Of a stretch of DNA of 64,000 nucleotides, positions 16,038 to 24,942 are shown piece by piece. Source of the stretch: DASZIT01 sp963709665 (lineage in GTDB: Bacteria; Actinomycetota; Acidimicrobiia; Acidimicrobiales; RAAP-2); the NCBI GenBank assembly GCA_963709665.1, contig CAVPWU010000003.1, positions 284,910 to 348,909 on the forward strand, read 5' to 3'. Numbering within the stretch: position 1 is the first letter of the stretch; every line of letters begins with the position of its first letter. The position numbers were made by a program, and so were the translations under genes. The notes under the pieces are model-generated. The model did not search any database, had not been told where the DNA came from, and was given only the letters and a program-made list of their open reading frames with translations.

Positions 16038-17987
16038 TCAGATGTCGAGGAAGCGGACGTCCTTGGCGTTGGTCTGGATGAAGGTGCGCCGGAGGTCGAC
16101 GTCCTCCCCCATCAGGACCGAGCAGACCTCGTCGGCCAGGGCGGCCTGCTCCACCCCCACCTGCAGCAGCGACCGGCGCCCCGGGTCCATGGTGGTGTCG
16201 CGGAGCTCGCTGAAGTCCATCTCCCCCAGGCCCTTCAGGCGCTGGAAGTCGGCCTTGTGGTTGGGGTGCTCGACCAGAAAGGCGTCCTTGGCGGCGTCGT
16301 CCTTCAGGTAGATCTTCTCCTTGCCGACCAGGGTGGAGTAGAGGGGCGGCTGGGCCACGTAGACGAAGCCCCCCTCCACCAGCGGCTTCATCTGACGGAA
16401 GAAGAACGTCAGCAGCAGGGTGCGGATGTGGGAGCCGTCGACGTCGGCGTCGGCCAGGATGATCACCTTGTGGTAGCGGATCTTGGCCACGTCGAACTCG
16501 TCGGCCAGGCCGGCGCCGATGGCGGAGATGAGCGCCTGGATCTCGGTGTTCTTCAGCATCTTGTCGATGCGGGCCCGCTCGACGTTGAGGATCTTCCCGC
16601 GGATGGGGAGGATGGCCTGGCGCCGGGGATCCCGGGCGTCCTTGGCCGAGCCGCCGGCCGAGTTGCCCTCGACGATGAAGATCTCCGACTCCCGGGGGTC
16701 CCGCGACGAGCAGTCGACCAGCTTGCCGGGCAGCCCGGCCCCGTCGAGGGCCGACTTCCGCCGGGTCAGGTCCCGGGCGGACTGGGCGGCCACCCGGGCC
16801 CGGGAGGCCAGCTGGGCCTTCTGGATGATCTGGTTGGCCTCGCGGGGGTTCTCCTCGAACCACTCGGCCAACTTCTCGTTGGTGGCCCGCTCCACCAGCG
16901 ACCGGACCGGCACGTTGCCCAGCTTGGCCTTGGTCTGGCCCTCGAACTGGGGCTCCTGCAGGCGGACCGAGATGATGGCGGTCAGGCCCTCGCGGATGTC
17001 CTCGCCGCTGAAGTTGGGGTCCTTCTCCTTCAGGGTGCCCTTGGCCCGGGCGTACTTGTTGGCCACGTTGGTGAGGGCCTTCTTGAAGCCCTCCTCGTGC
17101 ATGCCGCCGTCGACGGTGGAGATGCCGTTGGCGAAGGAGTGGATGCTCTCGTAGAACCCGGAGTTCCACTGGAGGGCCACCTCCACCTCCATGGTGTCCT
17201 CGGTGCGGGTGTACGACCCGACCTTCCGGAACAGCGCCTCCTTCGAGGCGTTGAGGTGCCGGACGTAGTCGACGATGCCGTCCTTGTACCGGAACGGGGC
17301 CTGGGGCTTGCCGTCGGGCCGCTCGTCGGTGAACCGGATCTCGAGGCCCTTGTTCAGGAAGGCCATCACCTGCAGGCGCTCGATGACCGTCTGGGCCCGG
17401 AACTCGATCTCGTCGAAGATGGAGCCGTCCGGCCAGAAGGTGATGGTGGTGCCGGTGCGGCCGTGGGGGGCCTTGCCGGTGACCTCGAGCTTGCCGACCG
17501 GGCGCCCCCCGTCCTTGAACTCCATGACGTGGTGGTCGCCGCCGCTGTCGATCTCCAGCAGGAGGCGGGTGGAGAGGGCGTTGACCACCGACACCCCCAC
17601 GCCGTGGAGGCCGCCGGAGACCTTGTAGCCGCCGCCCTCGCCGAACTTGCCGCCGGCGTGGAGGACGGTGAGGACCACCTCGGCCGCCGACTTGCCCTTC
17701 TGGCCCTTCATCGGACCGGTGGGGATGCCCCGCCCGTCGTCGACGACCCGGACCCCCCCGTCGGCCAGGAGGGTCACGTCGATGCGGGTGCAGTGGCCGG
17801 CCATCGCCTCGTCCACCGAGTTGTCCACCACTTCCCACACCAGGTGGTGGAGGCCGGCGGGACCGGTGCTCCCGATGTACATGCCCGGCCGCTTGCGGAC
17901 GGGGTCGAGCCCCTCCAGGACGGTGATGTCGTCAGCGCCGTAGGTCGCCGGGACCACGGTGCGCTCGTCCTCAGATTTCAGCGCCAC
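16038..17987 (-). CDS. gyrB: DNA gyrase subunit B
   Basis: 649 residues. GHKL ATPase motifs are present (EVVDNSVDEA, DDGRGIP, GGLHGVGVSVVNAL), then the TOPRIM domain with DADVDGSHI. The TOPRIM EGDSA motif reads EGNSA here (Asn at about residue 442, codon at 16662-16664). The corresponding E. coli change D426N is a known nalidixic acid resistance substitution. The next loop, PIRGKILNVE, has Arg where E. coli has Lys447, as in other actinobacteria. Confidence 0.98.
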   Translation of the reverse strand: MALKSEDERTVVPATYGADDITVLEGLDPVRKRPGMYIGSTGPAGLHHLVWEVVDNSVDEAMAGHCTRIDVTLLADGGVRVVDDGRGIPTGPMKGQKGKSAAEVVLTVLHAGGKFGEGGGYKVSGGLHGVGVSVVNALSTRLLLEIDSGGDHHVMEFKDGGRPVGKLEVTGKAPHGRTGTTITFWPDGSIFDEIEFRAQTVIERLQVMAFLNKGLEIRFTDERPDGKPQAPFRYKDGIVDYVRHLNASKEALFRKVGSYTRTEDTMEVEVALQWNSGFYESIHSFANGISTVDGGMHEEGFKKALTNVANKYARAKGTLKEKDPNFSGEDIREGLTAIISVRLQEPQFEGQTKAKLGNVPVRSLVERATNEKLAEWFEENPREANQIIQKAQLASRARVAAQSARDLTRRKSALDGAGLPGKLVDCSSRDPRESEIFIVEGNSAGGSAKDARDPRRQAILPIRGKILNVERARIDKMLKNTEIQALISAIGAGLADEFDVAKIRYHKVIILADADVDGSHIRTLLLTFFFRQMKPLVEGGFVYVAQPPLYSTLVGKEKIYLKDDAAKDAFLVEHPNHKADFQRLKGLGEMDFSELRDTTMDPGRRSLLQVGVEQAALADEVCSVLMGEDVDLRRTFIQTNAKDVRFLDI

Positions 17988-18134
17988 AGGCGCGCCCTTT
18001 CACACATAGTCCGGTCTCCGGGGATCGGGGGGCCCGCTCCGCCGTGCTGCTGTGCACACCCCCGTGCCCCAGCGGGAGAGCTCCCGATTCCGATGCTCCA
18101 GTGTACCCGAGAGGGGGCCGGTCCCCTCCCATGG

Positions 18135-18467
18135 TCAGCCCGCCGAACCGCCCGTCGGGCGGCGGACCCGGACCTCGAGGTGGAAGGGTCTCGGGGCGCC
18201 GGTGACCTCGGCCACCCGGTCGAGCAGGTCCTCCCCCAGGTGCCGCACCTGGGTGGCCCAGGCGGGGTGGTCCACGCTCACCACCAGGGCCTCGGCGTCC
18301 AGCCGCACCGGCCGGACGTGGGCGGCCACCGCCGGGCCCACGATCTCCCCCCACTGGGCGAACAGGCGCCCGATCCCGGCCGAGGTGCCCAGCCCCAGGT
18401 CGCCGGAGACCCGGTTGAGCGAGCTGTCCAGCCGGCGCGGCCCGTGGTCCTCCCGGCGGGGGCTCAT
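18135..18467 (-). CDS. dciA: DciA/DUF721 helicase-loading protein
   Basis: 110 residues. The pattern WGEIVGPAVAAHVRPVRLD followed by LVVSVDHPAWATQVRHL is the DUF721 (DciA) core, which recruits the replicative helicase DnaB in bacteria without DnaC or DnaI. Its start ATG overlaps the recF stop (ATGA at 18464-18467). In mycobacteria the same position, between recF and gyrB, is held by this family. Confidence 0.9.
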   Translation of the reverse strand: MSPRREDHGPRRLDSSLNRVSGDLGLGTSAGIGRLFAQWGEIVGPAVAAHVRPVRLDAEALVVSVDHPAWATQVRHLGEDLLDRVAEVTGAPRPFHLEVRVRRPTGGSAG

Positions 18468-19555
18468 CCCGGACCCCCCCGGCTGACCACCCCGGCCGGC
18501 TCGACGGTGTAGACGGCGGCGGCGTCCACCTCGGGCGGGGGCGGCAGGGCGGTGGTGAGCAGGGACTGTCCGGGCGGGAGCCCCTCGAGCAGGGCGCGGG
18601 ACCGGTAGGGGTCCAGCTCGGAGAAGACGTCGTCGAGCAGCAGCACCGGGGCCGAGCCCAGCCGCTCGGTGGCCAGCTGGTGGGCGGCCAGCCGGAGGGC
18701 CAGCGCCAGCGAGCGCTGCTCGCCCTGCGAGGCGTGGGTCCGACCGGCCAGGCCGCCCAGGGTCAGCTCCAGCTCGTCCCGGTGGGGCCCGGCCCGGGTC
18801 ACCCCCCGGGCGGTGTCGTCGGGCCGGGCGTCGAGCAGGGCGTCGAGCAGGCGGCCGGTCCACGACCGGCGGTAGGCCATCCCCACCGGCAGGTCGGTGG
18901 CCGACAGCCGGGCGTAGTGCTCGGTCACCACCGGCGCCAGCCGGACGGCCAGGGCCTCCCGGGCCTCCACCAGCGCCGTCCCGGCGGCATCCAGCCGCTC
19001 GTCCCAGACGTCGAGGGTGGTGGCCAGCTCGGGGCTCAGCCGCCCGCCCGAGCGCCGGAGGAGGGCCGACCGCTGCCGGAGGATCTTCTCCACCTCGTCG
19101 ACGTGGACGGCCGAGCGGGGCTCGATCACCGCCAGGGCCTCGTCGAGGAACCGGCGGCGCTCGGCGGGGCCCTCGCGCACCACGCCGATGTCCTCCGGCG
19201 AGAACACCGTGGTGCGGAGGGCGTCGTGGAGGTCGACCCGGCGGCGGACCGCCTGGCGGTTGACCATGGTCCGGGACCGGCCGGCGGCGGTCAGCTCGGC
19301 CTCGATGTCGATGGCCCGCTCCCCCACCTGGGTGCGGGCCCGCAGCACGGCGCTGTCGGCTCCCGCCCGGACCATGGCCTCCTTGGGGGAGCCCCGGAAC
19401 GACTGGAGGGTGGCCAGGTAGGCGACGGCCTCCAGGAGGCTGGTCTTCCCGGACCCGTTCCGGCCGGTGATCACCGTGGTGCCGGCCGGTTCCGGGGTCA
19501 GCGTGGCCGACGACAGGTTCCGGAAGTCGGTGAGGGTCAGGGAGATCAGGTGCAC
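18464..19555 (-). CDS. recF: DNA replication and repair protein RecF
   Basis: 363 residues. Walker A GRNGSGKTSLLEAV near residue 35, SMC-type signature GEQRSLALALRLA near 285 and Walker B LLLDDVFSELD near 315. Loads RecA at gapped DNA with RecO and RecR. It begins 27 bases after dnaN and overlaps dciA. Confidence 0.97.
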   Translation of the reverse strand: MHLISLTLTDFRNLSSATLTPEPAGTTVITGRNGSGKTSLLEAVAYLATLQSFRGSPKEAMVRAGADSAVLRARTQVGERAIDIEAELTAAGRSRTMVNRQAVRRRVDLHDALRTTVFSPEDIGVVREGPAERRRFLDEALAVIEPRSAVHVDEVEKILRQRSALLRRSGGRLSPELATTLDVWDERLDAAGTALVEAREALAVRLAPVVTEHYARLSATDLPVGMAYRRSWTGRLLDALLDARPDDTARGVTRAGPHRDELELTLGGLAGRTHASQGEQRSLALALRLAAHQLATERLGSAPVLLLDDVFSELDPYRSRALLEGLPPGQSLLTTALPPPPEVDAAAVYTVEPAGVVSRGGPG

Positions 19556-19582
19556 GGGGTCGTCGGCGGGTACCGCCCGGGA

Positions 19583-20722
19583 TCAGGAGACGCGCACGGG
19601 CATCAGGAGGTACCGGAAGTCGCTGCGCTCGGCGGCCCGGACCGTGGCCGGCTTGGTGGCGTCCACCGTCTCGAGGAGCACCTCGTCGCCGGCCACCGCC
19701 TCCACGCCGTCGATGAGGTAGCTGGGGTTGAAGGCGATGGTGAGCTCGGCGCCCTCGAAGTCGGCGTCCACCGTCTCGCTGGCGTCGCCGACCTCCTGCG
19801 AGACCACGGTCAGGTCCACCCCGCCCGGCCGCATCGACAGGCGGACCGGGGTGGTGTTGTCCCGGACCAGCAGGCGGACCCGCCGGAGGGCGTCGAGCAG
19901 GGAGTCCTTGCCCACATGGAGGCGGTTGGGGTACTCCGGGGGGATCAGCTGGCGGTAGTCCGGGTAGCTGCCGTCGAGGAGCCGGGTGCTCACCCGGACC
20001 TCGCCGGCGGTGAAGGTCACGTCGTGGTCGCCGATGGAGAGCCCGACCATGGTGGGCCCCGCCTCGTCCTCCTCCGACCGCCTGGTGTCCTTCGCCCCCA
20101 GGGACGACAGGCGCTGGAGCTCGGTGAGGGCGCGGGCCGGCACCAGGATCTGGGTGGCGTCCAGGGAGGCGTCGGTGCCCTCGATGTCCCGGAGGGCCAG
20201 CCGGTAGGAGTCGGTGGCCACCAGCCGGATCCCGCTGCCCTCGGTGGCGATGAGCACACCGGTGAGCAGGGGGCGGGCGTCGTCGCTGGAGGCGGCCCGC
20301 ACCACCTGGCGCAGGGCGTCCACCAGCCCGTCGGCGGGGAGGAAGGTCCCCGGGGCGGGCGGCTCGGGGAGGGTGGGGAAGTCGTCGAGGGGGAAGGTCC
20401 GGAGGCTGAACCGCGAGCGGGCGGCGGCGATCTCGATCTTGTCGTCCTCCGACTCGATGGTCACCGCCCCGGGCTCGAGGGAGCGGACGATGTCGGACAG
20501 GAGCCGCGAGGGGGCCACGCACGCCCCGTCGGCCAGGCCGATGGCCTCGGTCGACACGTGGACGGTGAGGTCGAGGTCGGTGCCGGCCACCAGCAGCCGG
20601 TTCCCGTCGGCCTCGATGCGCACCCCGTTGAGGGCGGCCGACGGCGTGGCGCGTGCGCTGACCGCCCGCCCGGCGGTCGTGAGTGCCTCTACCAGGGAGT
20701 CGCGTTCGCAGCGGAACTTCAC
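19583..20722 (-). CDS. dnaN: DNA polymerase III sliding clamp (beta subunit)
   Basis: 379 residues, three clamp domains. It begins MKFRCERDSLVEALTTAGRAV and ends in LPMPVRVS-like LLMPVRVS, the conserved C-terminal tail that forms the binding pocket edge. Ring-shaped processivity factor for polymerase III. Follows dnaA in the usual dnaA-dnaN-recF order. Confidence 0.98.
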   Translation of the reverse strand: MKFRCERDSLVEALTTAGRAVSARATPSAALNGVRIEADGNRLLVAGTDLDLTVHVSTEAIGLADGACVAPSRLLSDIVRSLEPGAVTIESEDDKIEIAAARSRFSLRTFPLDDFPTLPEPPAPGTFLPADGLVDALRQVVRAASSDDARPLLTGVLIATEGSGIRLVATDSYRLALRDIEGTDASLDATQILVPARALTELQRLSSLGAKDTRRSEEDEAGPTMVGLSIGDHDVTFTAGEVRVSTRLLDGSYPDYRQLIPPEYPNRLHVGKDSLLDALRRVRLLVRDNTTPVRLSMRPGGVDLTVVSQEVGDASETVDADFEGAELTIAFNPSYLIDGVEAVAGDEVLLETVDATKPATVRAAERSDFRYLLMPVRVS

Positions 20723-21023
20723 CAGGGCGTCCTTTCGGGGTCTGTCGGTTGTGTCTCTTCTGTTCTCTTAATTGAGAGAGTGGAGGTAATAGGGGGTGTG
20801 GATTGTGGACAGCCGACGATCAGTGCAGCGTACGGCAGGTTTCTCTGTCCACCGTTGATCCCCCGTATCCCGCGCCAGGTGTCTGCGGGCTTTCCGGAAG
20901 GTGTCGGGTTATGGAAAAGTTCATGCGAATTCACAGACTTGCCACAGGTGGACACGGGGATCTCCACAGGTGGTGCACACCCTATGGATAGTGGTGGGGC
21001 GGGAGCCAGGGCGGGGTCCGGGC
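20723..21023. other. oriC: Probable oriC (dnaA-dnaN intergenic region)
   Basis: 301-bp gene-free region in the place where actinobacterial origins lie. DnaA-box-like sequences: CAATCCACA (minus, 20797-20805), CTGTCCACA (minus, 20804-20812), CTGTCCACC (20845-20853), TCTCCACAG (20961-20969), CTATCCATA (minus, 20983-20991). An AT-rich near-palindrome CTCTTAATTGAGAG is at 20765-20778 and a further AT-rich stretch around 20905-20940, both candidates for unwinding. No box is a perfect TTATCCACA, so the assignment rests on position and clustering. Confidence 0.75.
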
Positions 21024-22430
21024 TCATGAGCCGTTCTTGATCCGGAGGATGAGCTCGGTCACCTGGTTGTAGATCTGGTGCCGCTCCTTCATCAGGTTGG
21101 AGATCTTCTCGACGGCGTGCATCACGGTGGTGTGGTCCCGGCCACCGAACTCGCGGGCGATGGCCGGGTAGCTGAAGTCGGTGAGGTCCCGGAAGACGTA
21201 CATGCCGATCTGGCGGGCGGTGACCAGGGGACGGCGGCGGTTGGGCCCCCGGAGCTCGTCGATGCTGAAGCCGAAGGTCTCGGAGGTGGCGTCGAGGATC
21301 ATCTGGGGGGTGATCCGGCGGGGCTGGTCGGCCGAGACGATGTCGGAGAGGACGTGCTCGGCCAGCTCCCGGCTGAGGGGCTGCCGGTTGAGGCTGGCGT
21401 AGGCGGTGACCCGGATCAGGGCCCCCTCCAGCTCCCGGATGTTGTCCTTGACGTGGGTGGCGATCAGCTCGAGCACCTCGTCGGGGACGTAGACCTGCTC
21501 GCGCTCGGCCTTGGTCTGGAGGATGGCCAGCCGGGTCTCGAGCTCGGGGGGCTGCACCTCGGTGATCAGACCGGAGAGGAACCGGCTGCGGAGGCGGTCC
21601 TCGAGGGTGGCGATGGACTTGGGGGGCCGGTCGGAGGTGAGCACGATCTGCTTGGAGGCCCCGTAGAGGGAGTTGAAGGTGTGGAAGAACTCCTCCTGGA
21701 GCGACTCCTTGCCCTCCATGAACTGCACGTCGTCGATGAGGAGGACGTCGCACTCCCGGTAGCGGCGTTTGAAGGCGGTGGTGGCGTTGGTGCGGATGGC
21801 GTCCACGAATTCGTTCATGAAGGTCTCGGTGGAGACGTACCGGACGTGGCGCCCGTTGAAGTTCTCGAGGACGTAGTTCCCGATGGCGTGGAGCAGGTGG
21901 GTCTTGCCCAGCCCGGCGTCCCCGTAGATGAACAGCGGGTTGTAGGAGCGGGCGGGGGCCTCGGCCACCGACTGGGCGGCGGCATGGGCGAACCGGTTGG
22001 AGGAGGCGATGACGAAGGTGTCGAAGGTGTACCGGCTGTCGAGGACCGGGGAGTCGAACCGGCTCCGGGACGAGCCGTTGCGGCTGGCGTCCCCGTCGTG
22101 GCCCCCTGGGGCCCGGCTCGACCGGTTGTCGGGCTGGTCGGGGTCCCTCCCGGGCAGGGCCTCCTCGGCCGGCTCGTAGAGCGGGGCGACCACGTCGAGA
22201 CGGATCTGCAGCGGGCGTCCGACGGTGCTGACCACGGTGTCGCGGATCAGGCCCAGGAACCGTGACTCGACGCGGTCACGGATGAGGGTGTTGGGAACCC
22301 CCAGGATCATCTCGTCCTCGGTGATGGACAGCGGGGTGATCCCCGACAGGTAGGCCTGCCAGATCGCCTCGGAGACCTGCTCGCGCAGTGCCTCCGAGCA
22401 GAGTATCCACAACCCCTCGGTGTCGTTCAC
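21024..22430 (-). CDS. dnaA: Chromosomal replication initiator DnaA
   Basis: 468 residues. AAA+ Walker A GDAGLGKTHLLHA, Walker B LLIDDVQFM, and the C-terminal DNA-binding signature GGRDHTTVMHAV. An N-terminal DnaB/DiaA-interaction domain is followed by a variable linker rich in Pro, Asp and Arg (residues about 85-130). GTG 22430 is chosen because GGAGG lies five bases upstream; the frame continues open for another 99 bases but without a good ribosome binding site. Confidence 0.98.
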   Translation of the reverse strand: MNDTEGLWILCSEALREQVSEAIWQAYLSGITPLSITEDEMILGVPNTLIRDRVESRFLGLIRDTVVSTVGRPLQIRLDVVAPLYEPAEEALPGRDPDQPDNRSSRAPGGHDGDASRNGSSRSRFDSPVLDSRYTFDTFVIASSNRFAHAAAQSVAEAPARSYNPLFIYGDAGLGKTHLLHAIGNYVLENFNGRHVRYVSTETFMNEFVDAIRTNATTAFKRRYRECDVLLIDDVQFMEGKESLQEEFFHTFNSLYGASKQIVLTSDRPPKSIATLEDRLRSRFLSGLITEVQPPELETRLAILQTKAEREQVYVPDEVLELIATHVKDNIRELEGALIRVTAYASLNRQPLSRELAEHVLSDIVSADQPRRITPQMILDATSETFGFSIDELRGPNRRRPLVTARQIGMYVFRDLTDFSYPAIAREFGGRDHTTVMHAVEKISNLMKERHQIYNQVTELILRIKNGS

Positions 22431-22790
22431 ATGGGCCTCCGCCCTTGCACAGCGCCGGCGGTCCACAGCAACATCCACACCTGTGGATTTCGCCTTGTGG
22501 TGAAACGACCCGCCCCCCGGGGGGAACAAGGCGGCGCTGCCGGATCTGCTCGATTGCGTTCGTTCGTGTGCGGTGGGAGCGGACTGCCCGGTCCGTCGGT
22601 CTCACGGTGCTCCCACTGCGGTTCTCCGAACGGTACACCGTGTCCGTGGGGCCCGCCGACGGCCCTCCGACTAGAGGAACCGCCCGGATCGCGCCTAGCA
22701 TGAGGGGAACTGCCCTAGTCGTCGTGACGGGCCCCCCCGCCGTGCGGCGCACCCGAGCACACGGTTTCGGGTGAGGAAGGAAGTGGAACG
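22431..22790. promoter_or_regulatory. dnaA-rpmH divergent promoter region with DnaA-box-like sites
   Basis: 360-bp gap. Near dnaA there are ACATCCACA (22471-22479) and AAATCCACA (minus, 22482-22490), and GTATCCACA (22403-22411) is just inside dnaA. These could serve dnaA autoregulation or be part of a bipartite origin. A TAGCAT at 22696-22701 may be the -10 for rpmH. No other structure recognised. Confidence 0.5.
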
Positions 22791-22925
22791 GTGAAACGAA
22801 CCTATCAACCGAACGTGCGCAAGCGCGCCAAGACCCATGGCTTCCGGAAGCGGATGTCGACCAAGGCCGGGCGGGCTGTGATCCGTTCGCGCCGCCTGAA
22901 GGGTCGCCAACGGCTGTCGGCCTGA
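22791..22925 (+). CDS. rpmH: Ribosomal protein bL34
   Basis: 44 residues, the whole protein is the family signature (VKRTYQPNVRKRAKTHGF, then RMSTKAGRAVI). GTG start with GGAAGG-type ribosome binding site. It begins the rpmH-rnpA-yidD-yidC-khpB-rsmG run. Confidence 0.97.
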   Translation: MKRTYQPNVRKRAKTHGFRKRMSTKAGRAVIRSRRLKGRQRLSA

Positions 22926-22931
22926 TCCCGG

Positions 22932-23312
22932 ATGTCCACGGCCGCCCGAGCCGGGCGGATCCGTTCGCGGGCCACGTTCGAGCGACTTCGGACGTCCGGC
23001 TCCCGCGGGGGGTCCGGTCCGGTCCGAGTGCGGTTCGTACGAGAAACGTCCTGGTCAGAGGCTCAGGTAGCCTATGCGCTGGGAAAGAAGCTCGGTGGTG
23101 CCGTGGTGCGGAACCGGCTCCGGAGACAGCTCCGGGCGGTGATGGACGACCTGGCACCCGGGTTGCCGGCCGGGGCCTACCTGGTCAGTGCCAGCCCCGA
23201 TGCCACCGGGCTCCGATTCGATGAATTGAGGAAGACGATGGGCCGAGCCCTGGAGAGTGCGACGGGACGACCGGTGGCGACGCCGGCCGGCTCCCCCGGT
23301 GTCGGCCGATGA
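22932..23312 (+). CDS. rnpA: Ribonuclease P protein component
   Basis: 126 residues. Conserved RNR motif in VVRNRLRRQLRAV near residue 60 and the preceding YALGKKLGGA. Binds the catalytic RNase P RNA and helps pre-tRNA 5' processing. Six bases after rpmH. The C-terminal tail after the fold is Ala/Pro/Gly-rich. Confidence 0.95.
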   Translation: MSTAARAGRIRSRATFERLRTSGSRGGSGPVRVRFVRETSWSEAQVAYALGKKLGGAVVRNRLRRQLRAVMDDLAPGLPAGAYLVSASPDATGLRFDELRKTMGRALESATGRPVATPAGSPGVGR

Positions 23313-23599
23313 GCGTCACCCTCGACCCGGAGCCGGCCACCGCCGAGGAGACCCCGGCCCCCGGCCCGGTGGCCCGGGCCCTGTTGGGGGCGGTCCGGCT
23401 CTACCAGCTGGCCCGGTCGGGGCGCCCCACCGGCTGCCGCTACCTTCCGACCTGCTCCGACTACGCCGACCAGGCGATCCGGCGGTTCGGCCCGGTGCGG
23501 GGATCACGCCTGGCCCTCGCCCGCCTGTCCCGCTGCCGCCCCTGGGGCGGGCACGGGATCGACCCCGTCCCTGATCGGAGCCCCACATGTCGTCCCTGA
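23309..23599 (+). CDS. yidD: Membrane protein insertion efficiency factor YidD
   Basis: 96 residues. The Cys-containing core CRYLPTCSDYADQAIRRFG and RLSRCRPWGGHGIDPVP is diagnostic of YidD. Start overlaps the rnpA stop (ATGA) and its end overlaps the yidC start by 13 bases. Predicted to assist YidC at the membrane. Confidence 0.95.
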   Translation: MSVTLDPEPATAEETPAPGPVARALLGAVRLYQLARSGRPTGCRYLPTCSDYADQAIRRFGPVRGSRLALARLSRCRPWGGHGIDPVPDRSPTCRP

Positions 23600-24939
23600 C
23601 CCACGCCATCGGAGGCATCTTCCAGCCGCTGCTGAAGGCGGTGGCCGACCTGCTGGCCTGGTTCTACTCCATCATCCCCAACTACCCCATCGACGTGGCG
23701 CTGCTGACCATCGTGGTGATGGCCGTCCTCACCCCCCTGACCGTCAAGAGCACCAAGAACATGGCGGCCATGCAGGCCCTGGGGCCGGAGATGAAGAAGC
23801 TCCAGCAGAAATACAAGGGTCCGGAGAACCGCGCACTCCTCAATGAGGAGATGATGAAGCTCTACAAAGAGCACAAAGTGAATCCGGCGTCGGGCTGTCT
23901 CCCCATGCTGTTGCAGATGCCGTTCTTCCTCATCCTCTACGACGTCATCCGGGGCATCACCAACACCGTGGCCAAGGGGGCCACCCTGCCGTCGGGAGGC
24001 AAGTGCGAACCGCTGCCGGGCGCCACGGTGTGCGCCGCCCCCCGGTACATCCAGCACGACACCAAGATGTACGCAGATATCGTTGCGGCCAGTGGGAAAT
24101 TGATCTCCTTCGGCATGAACTTCGCCGAAAAGCTGCTGTCCCACCACTCCTCGGTGTGGGCCGCCATCCCCTACGTCATCCTGGTGCTCGGGTCGGTGGG
24201 TCTGCAGTACCTGCAGATGAGCCGGCTGAACGCCCGGAACCCGCAGGCGGCGCAGTCCAATCCGCAGGCGGCGATGATGCAGCGGTACATGCCACTCATC
24301 TTCGGTCTTATTTACCTTAATGTTGCCGCCCTTTTGAACGTCTATTTCATCATTTCGAGCAGTATCCGCATCGGCACCCAGGAGGTGCTGTTCCGGCGGG
24401 GGATCGTGCCCGGTGCCCCGCAGGCCGGCGGGACCAAGACGGTGCCGGCCAAGGGCCCCGCCGGTACCCGGGGGGCCAAGGCCGACCGCACCGAGCGGGA
24501 GATCCCCAAGGCCAAGCCCCCGTCGGGCACCGCCGCCAAGGCGGGCGGCGCCGGCAAGACCGGGGGGACCAAGACCGGGGGGACCAAGGGCGGTGGTGCC
24601 GGATCGGGCACGCCCGCCCGGAAGCCCACCACCGTCCGGGCCCGGGATCTCAACGGCAAGTCGACCTCCGGCAACGGAACGTCGAGCTCCGGCAACGGGA
24701 GCGGCGCCAAGGCCAACGGCTCCAACGGCTCAGGGAGTGCCCCCCGGAAGACGTCGTCGGCCAAGAGCCCGACCGGGTCGGGCGGGAGCGGGACGACCAA
24801 GGGACCGGCCTCCTCCGGGAACGGCAGGTCCGACGGATCGGGCGCGGAGGACACGAGCTCCTCCGCCGACACGACTGAGAATGCAGCGCCGAACGGGCAT
24901 CCCCGCTCCAAGGCGAAGCGCGAACGAAAGGCTCGATGA
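23587..24939 (+). CDS. yidC: Membrane protein insertase YidC/Oxa1
   Basis: 450 residues. Five hydrophobic segments of the Oxa1 fold; the loop LQQKYKGPENRALLNEEMMK and NPASGCLPMLLQMPFF are conserved. Lacks the big periplasmic domain of proteobacterial YidC, as usual in Gram-positives. An insertion of about 40 residues with two Cys (KCEPLPGATVC) sits in the extracytoplasmic loop. After about residue 265 comes a 185-residue Gly/Ser/Thr/Lys/Asn-rich tail ending in KAKRERKAR, probably a flexible ribosome- or RNA-binding tail. Confidence 0.95.
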   Translation: MSSLTHAIGGIFQPLLKAVADLLAWFYSIIPNYPIDVALLTIVVMAVLTPLTVKSTKNMAAMQALGPEMKKLQQKYKGPENRALLNEEMMKLYKEHKVNPASGCLPMLLQMPFFLILYDVIRGITNTVAKGATLPSGGKCEPLPGATVCAAPRYIQHDTKMYADIVAASGKLISFGMNFAEKLLSHHSSVWAAIPYVILVLGSVGLQYLQMSRLNARNPQAAQSNPQAAMMQRYMPLIFGLIYLNVAALLNVYFIISSSIRIGTQEVLFRRGIVPGAPQAGGTKTVPAKGPAGTRGAKADRTEREIPKAKPPSGTAAKAGGAGKTGGTKTGGTKGGGAGSGTPARKPTTVRARDLNGKSTSGNGTSSSGNGSGAKANGSNGSGSAPRKTSSAKSPTGSGGSGTTKGPASSGNGRSDGSGAEDTSSSADTTENAAPNGHPRSKAKRERKAR

Positions 24940-24942
24940 GCA

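Noticed and set aside
14261..18512. Plus-strand frames of 578 and 889 codons over gyrA and gyrB
   Set aside because: Composition is Gly/Val/Leu/Asp/His-biased as expected for antisense of GC-rich genes; gyrA and gyrB are certain on the other strand.
22431..22790. dnaA-rpmH gap as the main oriC
   Set aside because: It has several box-like sites, but fewer and without an AT-rich unwinding region; the dnaA-dnaN gap is favoured by position and content.
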